From Micractinium sp. NFX-FRZ (lineage: Eukaryota > Chlorophyta > Trebouxiophyceae > Chlorellales > Chlorellaceae), in assembly GCA_029339195.1 (NCBI GenBank), contig JAPTJF010000656.1:1-23382 (forward strand): a stretch of DNA of 23,382 bases, given 5' to 3'. Positions within the stretch are counted from its first letter, which is position 1. Each line of letters opens with the position of its first letter. Shown here piece after piece: positions 1 through 9,514 of this stretch. The notes beneath the pieces were generated by a model, which was given only the letters and a program-made list of their open reading frames with translations, ran no database searches and had not been told where the DNA came from. The position numbers were made by a program, and so were the translations under genes.

Positions 1-282
1 CGGTTCAGGCCCAGCGCACGCAGCGGCGGGCGGGTGGCGGAGGCCGAGGGGCAGCGGGCGGCGGTGCCAGCCTCCATAGGTTGTGCGCTGCTGGCAATGG
101 TTGAAGCCTCCACAGGCTTGCGGCGCAGGTGGGCGGCCGTTACAGCCGGGTGGGAGGGGGTGCTTGGCTGGTGGGCATCGGCCAGGCTGCTGCCGCCGGC
201 GGCGGCGGCGGAGGCGGTGGCGGCGGCGGCAGCGCTGTTGTCGTGCGCGGTCTTGGGGAGGCTCTTGCCTGCACCGGGAGGG
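1..282 (+). CDS. Possible exon of an unidentified plus-strand gene, cut by the window edge
   Basis: Frame 1 is open from the first base and ends in front of a good 5' splice site (GTGAGT at 283-288, phase 0). The encoded stretch has mixed composition with Trp and hydrophobic residues (motifs such as GWEGVLGWWASARLLPP and AAALLSCAVLGRLLPAP), which reads more like protein than the opposite strand, where a proline run dominates. The next exon is uncertain. An acceptor at 377-378 keeps the same frame, which then runs open to a stop at 769-771, but that extension looks like low-quality coding sequence. I do not recognise a family. If real, the gene is convergent with the first expansin gene. It could equally be GC-rich sequence with a chance open frame. 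Confidence 0.3.
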
Positions 283-1254
283 GTGAGTGCACGATGCGGG
301 GTTGGTGAGACGCGGTGCAGGGAGCCAAACGCGTTTTGCGGCATGGCGCCCAGATGGCACCCCGTCTGTCCCTCCCAGCTCACCAAACAGGCGCCGCAGC
401 GCGTTTGCCGGCGTTGTAGGGCTGCTGGGTTCCTGAGGGACGCAGGCGTCGCCGGGGCCCACTGCCGCGCCTGCGGAGGGGCGGCTCAGGCGGGCCAGCA
501 CGGCCAGGGAGCGGGGAGCCATGGTTGTTGGGAAGGAAGGGGCGGCAACGGGTGGTGGAAGCCGGGATGTGGCGAAGAGTGGGGACTGGGGCTGGTGTGG
601 GGGATGCGAGGGGTTGTGGCTGCGCTGTGCGCTGCGGTCCTCAGTGCACCGGCCGCCTCCAATTCAAAACTGAGGAGCAGCCTGTGCCTGCTTCCCGTGG
701 TCCTTGTTTTTGTGCGTCCCACAGGATGCCATTTGTTACACCGTAAAGAGAGGCCGACAGCAGAGGATTGAAACGGTGGATGAGTGGTGGAGGCCAGCAC
801 AGCGGTAGAGCCCGACGCCCTCAGGCAACAGAGGGCGTGGCGGGTTGCGCTGCTGCACATTGGAGGGAGGCCCAGAGGATGTGGATGTGAAAGTGCAAGA
901 AGTGCAGGGCGTGACCGGTAGGGGCAGGTGAAGTGGTCAGGCAGGAAGGGAAGGGGTGGGAGGTGCATCTCAGTGGCTCCAAGGGCAGCAGGAAGGAGTG
1001 GGAGGAACAGGCAGGTGGTGGGGCAGGGCAGAGTTCGCAAGGGGGCATGGCACGCAGGGTGGGATGGCGAGCGGATGAGGGCAGGCAAGGCAAGGAGCGA
1101 TAATACAAGGGTGGTGGCAAGAGGTGGGAGGCATAAAAGGCAGGCATGCACAAGCAGACGATTGGCAGGATAAAATCAGCTCGAGAGAAAACCGCAAAGA
1201 CCATGAAGAAGGGAGGGAGTGCATGCCGCAAGGCTCGCACTGGATATGGATAAC
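283..1254. other. Non-coding stretch: possible intron/3' end of the left-edge gene and 3' flank of expansin gene 1
   Basis: No convincing gene is visible here. Open frames on both strands reflect high GC and lack splice-consistent continuation, apart from the doubtful plus-strand extension noted for the left-edge exon. On the minus strand this interval is the 3' untranslated and downstream region of the expansin gene that stops at 1255, and it contains one TGTAA. Confidence 0.5.
736..740 (-). terminator. Candidate TGTAA polyadenylation signal for expansin gene 1
   Basis: The minus strand reads TGTAA here, about 515 nt beyond the stop at 1255-1257. TGTAA is the usual near-upstream polyadenylation element in green algae. 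The implied 3' UTR length is plausible for chlorophytes. A pentamer can occur by chance, so confidence is modest. Confidence 0.35.
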
Positions 1255-4215
1255 TCACAGCCGCTGCCTGCCACCACTCTGCCTGCGCCCGCTGCCTCCG
1301 CCAGAGGAGGCAGAGGCAGAGGCGGAAGCGCGGCTGCCGGACTGGGAGGAGGCAGTTGACGTGGCAGTGGAGGAGGAGGAGGAAGAGGAGGAGGAGGAGG
1401 CAGACGCAGAGGCCTGGCTGCCCTGCTGGGAGCAGCGCCCGCAGGTGGCAGCGCAGTAGCCGCCAGACGACATCCAGCCCTGACCGCAGTAGCCCCAAGA
1501 CTTCTGCTGGGAGCAGCTTGCCTGGCCGGGTGGGGTGACGTCGGCACAGCCGGCACCGCTGCCATCGGAGGAGGAGGAGGCGGAGGCGGAGGCAGAGGAG
1601 GAGGAGGAGGAGCAGCGCCCGCAGGTGGCAGCGCAGTAGTCGCCAGCCGACATCCAGCCCTGCCCGCAGTTGCCCCACGCCTTCTGCTGGGAGCAGCCCG
1701 CCTGGCCGGGTGGGGTGGCGTCGTTGCAGCCATCAGAAGACGAGGCGGAGGAGGTTGAAGAGGAGGAGGAGGCAGAGGCAGAGGTGGTGTTCTGGCTGCC
1801 CTGCAGCTTGCAGCGCCCGCAGGTGGCGCGGCAGTAGTTGCCAGACAGCAGCCAGGGCTGGCCGCACTGCTTGTTGTCCTGCGGAGGGCGGGGGGGAGGT
1901 GGGGTGTAGTAATAAGTACTGCACACATGCTTTGGCAAGCAGACTGCAGACTGCTGCCACGGGCAGCGGATGGTGCCTGTTGGCCACTAACCCGCAGCCA
2001 GGCACCTTCCCCACTTCACATCCTCCATGCGCCCTCCCGCCCTCGCCCACACCCCATACCCTCCACCCACCTTCTGCTGCTTGCAGGTGCTGCCGGAGGG
2101 CGGGGTGTCGGTGCAGCCGTTGTCGGTGGAGGCGGAGGAGGAGGCGGAGGCGGACGAAGATGAGGAGGCACCCTCGGCACCGCCGCCACGCTCGCTCAGC
2201 AGCTCGCCGCGCGTGACCGTCTCGACGTCAGCAGTCTTGTCGTGGCTCTCCATGGGGCGCACAGCACCTGTGCAAGGGGGGAGACAACGGACAGGTCCAG
2301 AGAGGGAGAAGGTTAGAAGGCAAGATCAGAGGGGGCTGGGCAGGTACAGTAGAGGTACCAGCGTCCTGCCTGCAAGACTGCTGGGCTCCATATGTAGCAA
2401 GCCATGTGCAGCAAGGGAAGACTCGACCTCTCGCCAAAACACAAGTCTTCACGCCCCAAGATCTGCCCCCAAACCCTGCACCCACCCTGCTTGGCGCCGG
2501 TGTCATCAAAGCGCATGACCAGCTGCTCCTGGCTGATATCGCCGCCTGGGGAGTGGGCGTCGCCGGGGTAGCCCAGGGCAGAGGGCTGCTCCGAGGGCGG
2601 CATGCCGGTGGGGCCAGCGGGTGCAGGGTTGGAGGGCTGGTAGTCGCAGGGCACGCGGCGGAACTGGATGCCGGCCATGCCCTGCTTCGTGTCCGCCAGC
2701 TTCTCAAACGCCCTGCACACGTGTGGGAAAGGGCAGGTTTGGTCAGGGCCAAGCGATCAGGGTGCGGGGCAGCACTTGCAGTGTCATGTATGGAATGCAG
2801 AGGTGAGCTGAGCAGGCGAGCAAGGCAGGCAGTCACATGCGCCGAGGCACAGGCTTCTATCCCACCCGCGGCAGTGCCTTCTACCCCACCCTGCCCACCT
2901 CCACCCTGCCTGGCCTCACCAGATGGACATGTCGAAGTGGGTGCCCTGTGTGTCCTTGTTGTCGCCGCAGCACCAGCGCTTGTTGCTGTAGGAGTTGCCG
3001 GGGTAGACGCAGGGGCCTGCCAGGGAGGGGGAGCGGGGGGATGCAAGGGGTGAGAAAATTGTTGGGTGGAGAACGCAGGTAGAGAAAAGGAGGAGGCGGC
3101 AGCTGCTGTCCAATGCAGCAGGGACGCTGAGGGCACCCTTCATTCTCCAATCCGCCCCCCACCCGCCCTGCCCACTCACATGCGTCGACGGTGCGGATGA
3201 CCACGGTGGCGTCTCCCGCCTTGCAGTCGGAGCGGTCGTAAGAGTTGCCGTAGCCGTCCTTCACCTGGGAGCGGGGGTCGCAGCGCACCTCGTAGCACCG
3301 ACTGCAGGCGGGTTTGGAAAGGCGAAGGCGTGGCAGGGCAGGGATCAGGAGCGTGGGACAGGGGCAGAGGCGCTCAGGCAGGGCATGCACGCTGCCGACT
3401 GCGTCCCTGCTGTCTGGGTGAATCCTCCTATAGGGTGAATTCCACCCTCGCCCAGGGGGGCTCCCTTCCCGCCCAACACAAAAGCAGGACACACGCCCTC
3501 ACCCGCAGGAGCCGGCAAACTCGGGGGATGCGTCGGCGACGGCCGCCACGTCCCACCCGGTGCCCAGGTTGCCGTACTGGTAGCCCAGTCCGCAGGCGCC
3601 TGCGGGAGGTAGGGAGAATTGGGAGAGGGGCTGTGGGTGAGAGGGTGCTTGGGAGCGAAAGCGAATGCGTGCAGGCAGGCCCCGTGTGTCCAAGAGGGCG
3701 CACTGGTGGGTGCTCCCGCCACCCGCGGTGCAAGGCCGCCCACCGCCCCGCAAGCCCCGCGTCCCCCGTCCCATTGAGGCCCACCTTTGTGGATGCTCCA
3801 GCCGTCGATGCCGTAGAAGGTGGCGCCTGCAGGGGTTGGTGGATGAGGAGGGCGCAAGGGGGAGGAGGCGGCGCAGGTTGAGGGTGGGGCCGACAGGGTT
3901 GCAAGCCAGAGGTGTAACCGCTGCCCGGGGCGGCAGGGCTGCGCGCACGCAAGCGCCTTGTGCTGTGTGGTAGCATCCCAGGACGGCTGCACTGCAAGCA
4001 GGCTGCGCAGGCTTGGCACGCGGCGGCACACAAGGGCAGGCAGGCACGGCGGCCCTTGCAGCGTCTGGCGGGCGGGGCGGCAGGCGGCACAACAGCCCGC
4101 CCCACTCACGTCCGTTCTGCCAGCCGCCTTCTGCAGCAGCAGCGCCAGCAGCTGCCGCCAGGAGCAGCAGGAGCAGGGCGCCGGGCAGGGCGTGGGGGCG
4201 GGGTGCCGGAGCCAT
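1255..4215 (-). CDS. Secreted expansin-like protein with three six-cysteine modules (expansin gene 1)
   Basis: Eight exons: 4215-4110, 3826-3785, 3599-3503, 3301-3180, 3016-2920, 2712-2486, 2267-2071, 1878-1255; 503 residues. The start was chosen because a signal peptide follows at once (residues 1 to about 28, Leu/Ala core). Residues 36-182 match domain 1 of plant expansins (double-psi barrel related to GH45): ATFYG, GACGLGYQY, GRCYEVRCD, THFDMSIWAFEKLA with the HFD motif at 149-151, and FRRVPC. No CBM63 domain follows. There is instead a linker (about 183-281) with the motifs MPPSEQPSALGYPGD and TRGELLSERGGG, then cysteine modules at 282-319, 347-385 and 407-445 separated by Ser/Ala runs, and a 58-residue Ser-rich tail. 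The modules fit C-x-D...C.QQK.WG.C...WM..G.YC..TCGRC, which is ShKT-like spacing. The likely role is non-hydrolytic loosening of the cell wall outside the cell, with the modules binding wall polymer (inference). It is the last of three tandem copies. Confidence 0.85.
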
Positions 4216-5525
4216 CGCGAGCTGTTTCGCTCTGGAAATTTGAACTGCGGGCGTATGAGGCAGCTGAGAAAGGGCTGGGCGCGCGCTGAAGATGTGAAAC
4301 AGGTTGGAGAAGCGTGAAGGGGTGGCCAGAGAGAGTGTGAAGGGCCTGGCTGCCAGCTGAGGGGGTGGTGTTGGTTGGGCAGCGACCAATGGTAGAGGGC
4401 GGCCAAAGACGACGAGTCTTCGGAGAATGGCGCTGGAAGCAGCTGGCAGGGCTTTTGAACCCAAGAGCTGCGCCTCGCTGGCGGTGCATGGCGCTGCATG
4501 GCGCCGGCGGCTGGCGCGGCCACCATTACAGCCCCGCCTCCGCCCTGTCGCCCCTGCAACGGGCTCCGGCAAGAGTTGCAAGCATTTTGGGCTGCCCACA
4601 GCGGTAGAATGGCGCCGCTGGGCGTGGTCACGCCGCGGCTTGCAGGGTCGGACAGGGTTGTGCCGAGCACAGGCTGGTCAGCGCTTGGCTGGGTTCGATG
4701 GGAATGTGGCGCCCGTTGCGACGTGTCCTTGCTTCGATCGCCGCCCGGGTGGTTGCTGACAGGGCCCCACCCCATCCTTGTCCCGACGGCAGCGCCGCCG
4801 CCGCCGCTGACGGCGCACACGCGTCACCCCACCCACCCTGTTGGTCACTTTTGCACCCCAAGCTTTCCTGGCAAAAGAACAGCGCAGTCAGCTATGCAAC
4901 CCAGAACAAGCATTCCCTTCCTCACCCCCCGCCTAACTAGTACCTGCGCAGTTGCTCTTGAGTCTGTGGTGTTTCGAAGCGTGACGGTGTACAGGAGAGG
5001 GGGACCAAGCGGGGGAGTGCAGCAGGCACAGAGCAGATAAAGTGGCGGATGCTGGCACAGCAGAGCAGAGCACATGACGTCTCGCATCAACAGGAGGCGT
5101 GGCAGGTTTCGCTGCTGGGTGCTGGAGGCCAGTTGACGAAACGGATGACGGGAAGACTTGGTGGGAGTGGATGTAAGCAAAGACGCAGTAAAAGGCACAC
5201 CGCAAGTCCAGAGCGGGTCGTACCGGCGTGGTGGGTGCAAGTGGTTGCAGCGCTGGGGGATGGCAATGTTTGGAAGAAGTAAAGTAGCAGTTGTTATGAA
5301 CACCAAGGGTCAGGGCTGGGCAGATTCAGGCGTGGCAGGCGGGCAATGTGGCCGGGCCAGGGCTGGCAGTGCACAGCATCAGGAGGGAGACGTGTCAGCA
5401 TCAGGATGCTGGGGGGGGGAGCTACTGGACGGCACCATAAGCAAACAGGGGTGCTGAGCAAAAGCAGCTCAGAAAAAAACTTATCCACAGAGGTTCAATC
5501 ATAACAAACTTCAGTGTAGGAAAGT
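4216..5525. other. Intergenic: promoter and 5' UTR of expansin gene 1, 3' flank of expansin gene 2
   Basis: No gene is supported here. Just upstream of the ATG at 4215, the minus strand carries an AGCGAAACAGCTC-type stretch also seen, with changes, before the other two expansin starts. Further up are 16 bp (4471-4486) and 12 bp (4642-4653) shared with the upstream region of expansin gene 3, and 12 bp (4571-4582) shared with that of gene 2, so the promoters are paralogous. The portion nearer 5525 is the 3' flank of expansin gene 2. I found no TGTAA there closer than the one inside the element at 4523. Confidence 0.6.
4523..4530 (-). promoter_or_regulatory. Conserved TGTAATGG element upstream of expansin gene 1
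   Basis: On the minus strand TGTAATGG sits inside GGGGCTGTAATGGTGG, 308 bp upstream of the expansin gene 1 start. The same core with similar G/C-rich flanks lies upstream of the other two expansin genes (8405-8412 and 12476-12483). It may be a promoter element. It also contains TGTAA, so it could instead be a distal polyadenylation signal for the preceding gene. Confidence 0.45.
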
Positions 5526-8106
5526 TCAGCCTGAAAAGGCTTGCACCAGCTGCTCCTTGGCACGCTGCTTTTTATCTTGCTGCTTGCTGCCACTGCACCG
5601 CCCGCAGGTAGCGGCACAGTAGCCGCCATCCGACATCCAGCCCTGCTTGCAGTTGCCCCAAGCCTTCTGCTGGGAGCAGCCCGCCTGGCCGGGTGGGGTG
5701 ACGTCGGCGCACCCGTCGGCACTGTCCTGGCTGCCCTGCAGCTTGCAGCGCCCGCAGGTGGCGCGGCAGTAGTTGCCAGACAGCAGCCAGGGCTGGCTGC
5801 ACTGCTTGTTGTCCTGCGGAGGGCGGAAGAGTGGATAGAGTGGGGGGTATTGGTGCCCATGTGGGTTGGTGAGCAGGCGCATGTAGGCCCACCCTCTCGC
5901 CTGTGCTGCTGGCCCACCCGAGGCATGTCACCCGGCCCATGCAGTGCGCAGCCGGCCATCCGCCACCAATCACCTGACCTCCCCCCAACAACACTCCCGC
6001 TCAGGACCCACCTTCTGCTGCTGGCAGGTGCTGCCGGAGGGCGGGGTGTCGGTGCAGCCGTTGTCGGTGGAGTTAGAGGCGCCGCCGCCACGCTCGCCCA
6101 GAAGCTCGCCGCGCGTGACCATCTCAGCGTCCTTGTCAAAATCTTCCTTTGGGCGCACCGCACCTGAAGTGCGGGAGAAGAGGGAAGAACAAATAGGGAA
6201 ATCAGTCGGGTAAGGGGGAGGGTGCGATTGCAGGGCAGGAGGGAGGCTGGGTAGGTAGGGCGGCATGCATGCCGACCGCTGAGCAGCGCCAAGAATCTCT
6301 AAGCTGATACATGCCCTTGCCTCGTCCAGCAGGTCAGGGGCACCTGAAGTCCACACATTAAATGCCAGCCCCTGCTGGACCCCAAATCAGCATCAGCCCA
6401 CCCTGCACTCACCCTGCTCAGCCCCGGCGTCGTCAAAGCGCATCACCAGCTGCTGCTGGCTGATGTCGCCGCCCGGGGAGAAGGCGTCGCCGGGGTAGCC
6501 CAGGGCGGAGGGCTGCTCAGACGGCGGCATGCCGGTGGGGCCGGCAGGGGCGGGGTTGGGGGAGCGGTAGGAGCAGGGCACGCGGCGGAACTGGATGCCG
6601 GCCACACCTTGCTTCGTGTCCGCCAGCTTCTCAAACGCCCTGCAGACGGGCGGGGAAGGGGAGTTGAGGGCTGGCAGAGAAGTGGAGCTGGCTAAGACAG
6701 GCACAGATGAACAGAGCAGAGCACAGGCAGCACATGGGTGCAGGCAAGCAGGTCGTAACCGGCAACGGGTGCACTCCACCCCAATAACTTTCCACCCCAG
6801 CCTCACAACCCCTCTCCCCCGCCCTGCTCACCAGATGGAGAGGTCGAAGTGGGTGCCCTGGGTGTCGGTGTTGTCGCCGCAGCACCAGCGCTTGTTGCTG
6901 TAGACGTTGCCAGGGTAGTTGCAGGGGCCTGCCAGGCAATGGGACGGTGGAGCGGCAAGGGTGGGTGGGAGTTCCGGCATGGGGTGGAACAGCGTCAGCC
7001 GCTGCTCATGAATCTGCTATGCAAGCACTGCCTACACCTGCCCTGCACAGGGCAGCCCTCACCACCAACTTTGCCAACCCCGCACGAGGTTCATGCTGCC
7101 TACTTATCCGCTCCCAACATTCCCAATCCACCCCTACCCGCCCGCTCACACGCGTCGACGGTGCGCACAACCACGGTGGCATCGCCTGCCTTGCAGTCTC
7201 GCGAGCGGTCAAAGGTGTTGCCGTAGCCGTCCTTCACCTGGGAGCGGGGGTCGCAGCGCACCTCGTAGCAGCGACTGCGGGGGTGGGGAGCGGGGACAAC
7301 AGTGGAAAAGATCAGAAGGGGGGCCAAAGGTGGGGCTGGCGGTCGCGCATGCACCGGTGCGCATGCTGGCGGTTTCCCTCCTCCGCCCGGCCTCCTTGTT
7401 GCCTCCCCTGTCTAGCGCAGCATCCTCCCCCACACCCTCTCCATCCCCCAGACCCAGCACACCCCCCGCCTCACCCGCAGGAGCCGGCAAACTCGGGGGA
7501 TGCGTCGGCGATGGCCGCCACGTCCCACCCGGTGCCCAGGTTCTTGTATTGGTATCCCAGTCCGCAGGCGCCTGCAGGGGGAGGGGAGAGGGGGTGGGCA
7601 GGGGTGTGGAAGAGGGGACAGGAAGGGGGTGGTGGGTGCGGGATTGCAGGGAGGGAGTTGGCAGTTGTGCAAGAAGGGTGCTCTGCTGGCTGCCAACCAG
7701 GCCGCCCGTGCCACTGGCGGTCCCGGGTGGGTCAGACCACCCATCTTCCAATGCCCCACCTCCCGCCCCCCCCCATTGGCCCACCTTTGTGGATGCTCCA
7801 GCCGTCGATGCCGTAGAAGGTGGCGCCTGCAGGGGTTCGTTTGGGGAGCAAGAGGTTGGCGCTGTCAAGGTGCAGGCGCCAGTGTGCAGGCGCTGGCGGC
7901 AGGCCTGCCTGGGTTTTGGCGCGCCGGCGCTGCCACCGACGATGGGTGCGGCTCCGCTGCAGGGCCGGCGCAACCTCTTCACGTGGCCCCCACTCACGTC
8001 CTTTCTGCCAGCCACCTTGAGCATCTGCAATGCCTAATTCCACGACAAGCAGCAGCAGCATCGTCAGGGAGCAGGCTAGGCCATGATTGCGGGCTGCTGA
8101 CGCCAT
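5526..8106 (-). CDS. Secreted expansin-like protein with two six-cysteine modules (expansin gene 2)
   Basis: Eight exons: 8106-7998, 7826-7785, 7571-7475, 7274-7150, 6928-6832, 6639-6413, 6163-6012, 5813-5526; 378 residues. Intron phases and the 42, 97, 97 and 227 nt exons are the same as in gene 1. Signal peptide at residues 1 to about 29 (core LTMLLLLVVELGIADA). The expansin barrel has GACGLGYQY, GRCYEVRCD, THFDLSIWAFEKLA (HFD at 151-153) and FRRVPC. The linker keeps MPPSEQPSALGYPGD and TRGELLGERGGG. Cysteine modules are at 269-306 and 318-356. There is a short basic/Gln tail (357-378) ending VQAFSG. One extra codon (an Arg) in exon 4 distinguishes it from genes 1 and 3. The barrel half resembles gene 3, whereas the last exon is almost identical to gene 1. 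No CBM63 domain. Predicted to act in the cell wall, as for gene 1. Confidence 0.85.
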
Positions 8107-8404
8107 TGGGAGCTGCTTGGCTCGGTGGGGTTCGAAGCACGGCCTCTCTGCGGAGGGGCGGCTCGGGAGGGTTTGGCCCTGGAGGGGACAACACCCGGCT
8201 CAAAAAGGGGGGAGGCTGGCGGGGAGGACAGAGTGGGAGGGCCTTGTGCAAGTGGGGGCGGCCAGGGAGTCGGTTGCAGGCCCCGCGACCAATTCCAGAA
8301 TCGAAATGCAACCAAATTGTAAACAAGTACCTTGGCTATGGGACCGGCTGAGGTGAGGGGTCAGAAGTACTGAAGCACCCCTGGCATTGCTCCAGAGTGG
8401 CGCC

Positions 8405-8412
8405 CCATTACA
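8405..8412 (-). promoter_or_regulatory. Conserved TGTAATGG element upstream of expansin gene 2
   Basis: The minus strand reads CGGGGTTGTAATGGGGCG, 299 bp upstream of the gene 2 start. The core and spacing match the copies before genes 1 and 3. Promoter element, or polyadenylation signal for gene 3. Confidence 0.45.
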
Positions 8413-9130
8413 ACCCCGCTTCGGCTCGGTGCGATTGAAATTGGCTCTGGATGTAGTTGCATGACATTTGGACTTCCCTGGGTGCGTGAAGAGTTGCAAG
8501 GGGTCGTTGGGCTGGGAGGCGGGCTGGGTTTTCGGCTGGGCACACCCGCACGTGCTGGGTTGTTCGGGGGGGTGCTCTCGCGAGCAGAGCCGGGTTGCAG
8601 CGCTTCCTCCCAGCGGCGCTCGTCTGCTGCTTGGCAGCGCAGCTGTGGCCTGGCGGTGTCCCGCCCCGTGCCGCACTGTCGCCCTCTGGTGCGGTGGTGC
8701 CTCTTGGACTTCCTGTGTTGTGTTGCTCGCGGTGGGTGTGGGGTGCGGGCCGGTCCCGACCCAACGGCAACGAACAGGACAACAGGAGCCCAGGAACAGG
8801 CGCACCCCGGGGCGCCGGTGGGGAAACGGCGGGGGCAGGAGCGGGAACGCAGGCACAAGCACGAGGAGAAGCAAAGACCGCAAAGGGGGACCAACGCAAG
8901 CAGAAGAAGTCCAGCAGGCACTGGCCCGCTCAGCCCACAGCAGCCATGCACCACGTGCTGTGCCTGCCCCCGAACACGTTCAAATGTGTCCTTTTCCTCC
9001 AATGTGCCTTGCCTCTCAAGTTGGGGGTTGCTTGCAGGCAATGGTTGCAGTGGACGGCGAAGGCAGAAAGTGCCCTGCCGTCGGCAGGCAGCAGTGCAGG
9101 GCAAGCTTGTGGGTGCTGTGCAAACTCATG

Positions 9131-9230
9131 CAGGCAATGGCATGGTAAGGGCGTTGTAGTGGGCAGGCAATGGCATGGTAAAGAGCATTCCAGCGGGCAG
9201 GCATTGGCATGGTAAGAGCATTTTAGTGGG
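9131..9230. repeat. Three-copy 33-34 bp tandem repeat
   Basis: Three consecutive units (9131-9163, 9164-9197, 9198-9230), each starting CAGGCA(A/T)TGGCATGGTAA and ending GTGGG or GCGGG, with internal differences. A partial fourth unit begins at 9231. It lies about 285-385 nt beyond the stop of expansin gene 3, so it may be in that gene's 3' UTR. There are no unique spacers and no sign of CRISPR. Confidence 0.8.
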
Positions 9231-9514
9231 CAGGGCACGGGCAGACTAGACGACAACACTGGGACATGGCAAGTGCAGAAAAGGAAGGGCACGCAGAATG
9301 TGAGCAGGAGGCAAGACAGGTTGAGGGTGCAAGTTGTGTGGAGAAGCCAAGCCACGGGTGGGAGTTGCCGCTTCAAAGAGGGGATGATGTGTCAACAGTA
9401 AAATGCAGGGGCCCCAGAGGACGGCAGAAGGCAAGCGCAAACGTGATGGGGAACAAAGAATGCAAAGGGAGGACCTACGCAATGAAAATGAAGTTGAGGA
9501 GGCACTCAGCCAGC

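Larger units (their letters stand above)
8107..9514. other. Intergenic: promoter and 5' UTR of expansin gene 2, 3' flank of expansin gene 3
   Basis: Three overlapping plus-strand frames stay open between about 8460 and 9215, but all three are open at once, which points to a lack of TA-rich stops rather than to a gene. Next to the ATG the minus strand reads CGAGCCAAGCAGCTCCCA, matching the equivalent positions of the sister genes. 12 bp at 8489-8500 recur upstream of gene 1. The 3' flank of gene 3 contains a 33-34 bp tandem repeat at 9131-9230. Confidence 0.6.

Noticed and set aside
140..328. Minus-strand proline-run ORF at the left edge
   Set aside because: The proline run comes from a GCG/CGG repeat, and the plus strand has the better donor site and composition.
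1356..1410. GAG/GGA repeat as a non-coding microsatellite
   Set aside because: On the minus strand it encodes the Ser run following the third cysteine module, in frame to the stop of expansin gene 1.
3345..4820. A 491-codon minus-strand ORF across expansin gene 1
   Set aside because: It runs through introns and out of frame with the conserved barrel; the spliced model explains the locus.
8461..9215. Overlapping plus-strand ORFs of 206-232 codons
   Set aside because: All three plus frames are open together in a GC-rich stretch; composition is Arg/Gly/Pro-heavy, with no recognisable motif or splice structure. It lies in an expansin intergenic region.
9131..9230. CRISPR-like array
   Set aside because: Units are contiguous with no spacers, only three copies, and the context is eukaryotic.
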